NCBI GenBank assembly: GCA_038200385.1
Contig: JBBPYA010000129.1
Span: 1 to 6,029, forward strand
Direction of reading: 5' to 3'
Length of the DNA: 6,029 nucleotides
DNA from: JBBPYA01 sp038200385
GTDB taxonomy: Bacteria > Actinomycetota > Actinomycetes > Mycobacteriales > Geodermatophilaceae
This document shows, piece after piece, positions 4,259 to 6,029 of this stretch. The position numbers and the translations under genes are program-made. Position 1 is the stretch's first letter. The number at the start of each line of letters is the position of its first letter. The notes beneath the pieces were generated by a model. It worked only from the letters and a program-made list of their open reading frames with translations, had not been told where the DNA came from and ran no database searches.

Positions 4259-5395
4259 CTACAGCTGCTCGGTCTCGGCGTAGTCGTCGTCGGAGCCGTC
4301 ACCGGCCGCGGCCGGCGCGGCGGGCTGGCCTGAGTCGAAGCCGGTGGCGCCGTAGCGCTCCCCGCCGTACGTGCCGGGCTCGTAGTCCGCCCCGCCGTAG
4401 GACTCCCCGAAGCCGTCGCCGCCGTAGGTGTCCACGATGGCCGAGGGGTCGAAACCAGGAGGGGAGTCCTTCAGGGCCAGGCCCATGGTGTTGAGCTTGA
4501 CCTTGACCTCGTCGATCGACTTCGCACCGAAGTTGCGGATGTCGAGCAGATCGGCCTCGCTCCGGCTGACCAACTCGCCAACCGTGTGGATGCCCTCGCG
4601 CTTGAGGCAGTTGTAGGACCGGACGGTCAGGTCCATCTCCTCGATCGGCATCGCGAAGTTCGCGATGTCCGCGGCCTCGGCCGGCGACGGCCCGACCTCG
4701 ATGCCCTCGGCTTCGATGTTCAGCTCGCGGAACAGGCCGAACAGCTCGACCAGGGTCTTGCCGGCACTGGCGATGGCATCGCGCGGGCTGAGGGACGGCT
4801 TGGTCTCCACGTCGACCACGAGCCGGTCGAAGTCGGTGCGCTGCTCCACGCGGGTGGCCTCGACGTTGTACGTCACCCTCAGCACCGGGGAGTAGATGGA
4901 GTCCACCGGGATCCGGCCGATCTCCTGGCCGGTCTGCTTGTTCTGCGGGGCGGGGACGTACCCGCGGCCCCGCTCGACGGTGAGCTCGACCTCGAGCCGG
5001 CCCTTCTTGTTGATGGTGGCCAGGTGCAGCTCGGGGTTGTGCACCATCACGCCGGCCGGCGGGGCGATGTCGGCAGCGGTGACGTCCCCGGGGCCCTGCT
5101 TGCGCAGGTACATCGTGACCGGCTCGTCGGAGTCCGAGCTCACGACGAGCCCCTTGAGGTTCAGGATCAGCTCGGTGACGTCCTCGGTGACGCCCGGCAC
5201 GGTGGTGAACTCGTGCAGCACACCGTCGATGCGGATGCTTGTGACCGCCGCACCCGGGATCGAGGAGAGCAGGGTACGACGCAGCGAGTTGCCGAGCGTA
5301 TAGCCGAAGCCGGGCTCGAGAGGTTCGATGACGAAGCGGGAGCGCAGGTCGTTGACCGGCTCCTCGGTGAGGGTGGGGCGCTGGGTGATCAGCAT
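4259..5395 (-). CDS. rpoA: DNA-directed RNA polymerase alpha subunit with extended C-terminal tail
   Basis: Alpha forms the dimer that scaffolds RNA polymerase assembly; its C-terminal domain binds upstream promoter DNA and activators. The N-terminal domain (about 1-232) includes EPLEPGFGYTLGNSLRRTLLSS (24-45) and GRGYVPA (143-149). The alpha-CTD (about 250-312) contains VRSYNCLKREGIHTVGEL (258-275). R259, N262, C263, G290 and K292 align with the DNA-contacting set of E. coli (R265, N268, C269, G296, K298). The protein is 378 residues, whereas actinobacterial alphas are usually near 340-350. The excess is a Tyr/Gly-rich tail (about 323-355) followed by an acidic end, ...DDDYAETEQL, the latter typical of the phylum. 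An AGAGGAAG site 7 bases before the ATG supports the start. It is followed by rplQ, 36 bases on. Confidence 0.97.
   Translation of the reverse strand: MLITQRPTLTEEPVNDLRSRFVIEPLEPGFGYTLGNSLRRTLLSSIPGAAVTSIRIDGVLHEFTTVPGVTEDVTELILNLKGLVVSSDSDEPVTMYLRKQGPGDVTAADIAPPAGVMVHNPELHLATINKKGRLEVELTVERGRGYVPAPQNKQTGQEIGRIPVDSIYSPVLRVTYNVEATRVEQRTDFDRLVVDVETKPSLSPRDAIASAGKTLVELFGLFRELNIEAEGIEVGPSPAEAADIANFAMPIEEMDLTVRSYNCLKREGIHTVGELVSRSEADLLDIRNFGAKSIDEVKVKLNTMGLALKDSPPGFDPSAIVDTYGGDGFGESYGGADYEPGTYGGERYGATGFDSGQPAAPAAAGDGSDDDYAETEQL
4334..4429 (-). repeat. YGG-repeat tail of RNA polymerase alpha
   Basis: This stretch encodes residues 323-354 of RpoA, with YGG at 324-326, 333-335 and 343-345 and spacings of 9 and 10 residues (TYGGDGFGE, SYGGADYEPG, TYGGERYGAT). 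Composition is Gly, Tyr and acidic residues, so it is almost certainly disordered. It lies between the folded alpha-CTD and the conserved acidic terminus. DNA copies are diverged, so the repeat is not a very recent duplication. Confidence 0.75.
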
Positions 5396-5402
5396 GGTGG
5401 AA

Positions 5403-5411
5403 CTTCCTCTC
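5403..5411 (-). promoter_or_regulatory. Ribosome-binding site of rpoA
   Basis: GAGAGGAAG on the minus strand, ending 7 bases before the ATG at 5395, is a good Shine-Dalgarno sequence and confirms the rpoA start. Confidence 0.75.
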
Positions 5412-5479
5412 GGTTCAGGCGACCGCTATTTGACGCCTGTGTGGTGCGGGCCGTCGATTGCATCGGTAGGCAGCCGACG

Positions 5480-5508
5480 GGTCTAACCGGGGGACAGGGT
5501 CCGTTGAA
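5480..5508 (-). promoter_or_regulatory. Possible internal promoter in front of rpoA
   Basis: The 162-base gap between rpsD and rpoA is long for genes of one operon. On the minus strand TTCAAC (5503-5508) and TAGACC (5480-5485) are 17 bases apart, the ideal -35/-10 spacing, but each matches its consensus only moderately. Transcription would begin near 5473, giving a leader of about 78 bases. The leader start overlaps a 6-bp inverted repeat (CCGTCG at 5451-5456 with CGACGG at 5475-5480), and a second one, GAAGGT/ACCTTC, lies at 5506-5511 and 5530-5535. Nothing else coding is seen in the gap. Confidence 0.3.
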
Positions 5509-5557
5509 GGTTGCTCCCAGATCGAGGTGACCTTCGTAGGTAACCCTGCCAAGGCAC

Positions 5558-6029
5558 CTACTTGGAGTACAGCTCGACGATCAGCTGCTCCTGGACGGGG
5601 GTGTCGATCACGGCCCGGCTCGGCATCGAGTGCACCAGCACCCGCAGCTGGCTGGAGATGACCTCCAACCACGCCGGCACCGGGCGCGCGCCTGCCTCGG
5701 CGCGGGCCACGACGAACGGGGTCATCTCGTGGGACCGCTCCCGGATCGAGACGATGTCGTGCTCGGTCACGCGGTACGAGGGGATGTCCACCTTGTGCGC
5801 GTTGACCAGGACGTGGCCGTGCCGGACCAGCTGGCGGGCCATGTCCCGGGACTTGGCGAAGCCGGCCCGGTAGATCACGTTGTCCAGACGGGACTCCAGG
5901 ATCTGCAGCAGCACCTCACCGGTCTTGCCCTGCTGGCGGTTGGCCTCGGTGTAGTAGCCGCGAAACTGCTTCTCCAGCACGCCGTACACCCGCTTGGCCT
6001 TTTGCTTCTCCCGCAGCTGTAACAGGTAC
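5558..6029 (-). CDS. rpsD: Ribosomal protein S4 (uS4), N-terminus outside the window
   Basis: S4 binds 16S rRNA and starts assembly of the small-subunit body. The visible part is the last 156 residues, running off the right edge without a start; the family is about 200-210 residues, so roughly 50 are missing. It begins YLLQLREKQKAKRVYGVLEK, a hallmark of S4 helices. The S4 RNA-binding domain follows (about fragment residues 45-108), with ESRLDNVIYRAGFAKSRDMARQLVRHGH and VNAHKVDIPSYRV. The protein ends SMPSRAVIDTPVQEQLIVELYSK. The GTG at 5987-5989 is an internal valine, not the start, because the conserved sequence continues upstream. By the usual order rpsM and rpsK should precede it. A zinc-ribbon N-terminus cannot be judged from here. 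Confidence 0.96.
   Translation of the reverse strand, partial: YLLQLREKQKAKRVYGVLEKQFRGYYTEANRQQGKTGEVLLQILESRLDNVIYRAGFAKSRDMARQLVRHGHVLVNAHKVDIPSYRVTEHDIVSIRERSHEMTPFVVARAEAGARPVPAWLEVISSQLRVLVHSMPSRAVIDTPVQEQLIVELYSK

Noticed and set aside
4302..4315. 14-bp palindrome CCGGCCGCGGCCGG in the rpoA tail
   Set aside because: It arises from alanine and glycine codons with G/C third positions; no positional sign of regulation.
3338..4333. 331-codon plus-strand frame antisense to rplQ
   Set aside because: Gly/Val/Leu-rich antisense shadow of rplQ, with no start signal and no recognisable motif.
1..6029. Mobile elements, CRISPR arrays, tRNA or rRNA genes, defence or secondary-metabolite systems
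   Set aside because: No transposase, integrase, terminal repeats, spaced direct-repeat array or tRNA-like cloverleaf was seen; all sizeable coding regions are assigned to core or molybdenum cofactor genes.

Overview
The window is GC-rich DNA from an actinobacterium (class Actinomycetia; genus not determinable). The evidence is strong G/C bias at third codon positions, several GTG starts, an L17 beginning MPTPTKGPRLGGGPAHQ, an alpha subunit ending in YAETEQL, and the small DUF6457-type gene behind mobA.

Left half (about 1-2460): molybdenum cofactor genes. A possible tail of an unidentified upstream gene overlaps the start of a MogA/MoaB-type molybdopterin adenylyltransferase (211-702, +). This gene converges with fdhD (709-1536, -), the sulfurtransferase that activates formate dehydrogenase, with only 6 bases between the stops. 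fdhD diverges from mobA (1634-2227, +, molybdenum cofactor guanylyltransferase) across a 97-base gap. That gap holds a TANNNT -10-like box 6-7 bases before each start codon and no usable Shine-Dalgarno, so both genes are probably leaderless. mobA overlaps the next gene (2224-2457, a DUF6457-type small protein) by 4 bases (GTGA). Together these genes insert Mo and make and load the guanine-dinucleotide cofactor used by formate dehydrogenase-type enzymes.

Right half (about 2521-6029, all -): the end of the alpha ribosomal operon. In transcription order it is rpsD (5' end outside the window), a 162-base gap with a possible internal promoter, rpoA, rplQ and truA. These encode ribosomal protein S4, RNA polymerase alpha, ribosomal protein L17 and tRNA pseudouridine synthase A.

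The most noteworthy signal is that two core proteins have unusual C-terminal extensions. L17 is 275 residues long: a normal core of about 120, an acidic repetitive linker, and a separate small conserved-looking domain (PEGYPIKGN...YHVP...EVWFA...AAGF). RpoA is 378 residues long and has a Tyr/Gly-rich YGG-repeat tail after a normal alpha-CTD. No phage, transposon, CRISPR, tRNA or rRNA was seen. Apart from these extensions and the compact divergent promoter the region looks like ordinary chromosomal core, and no clearly new multi-gene system is visible.
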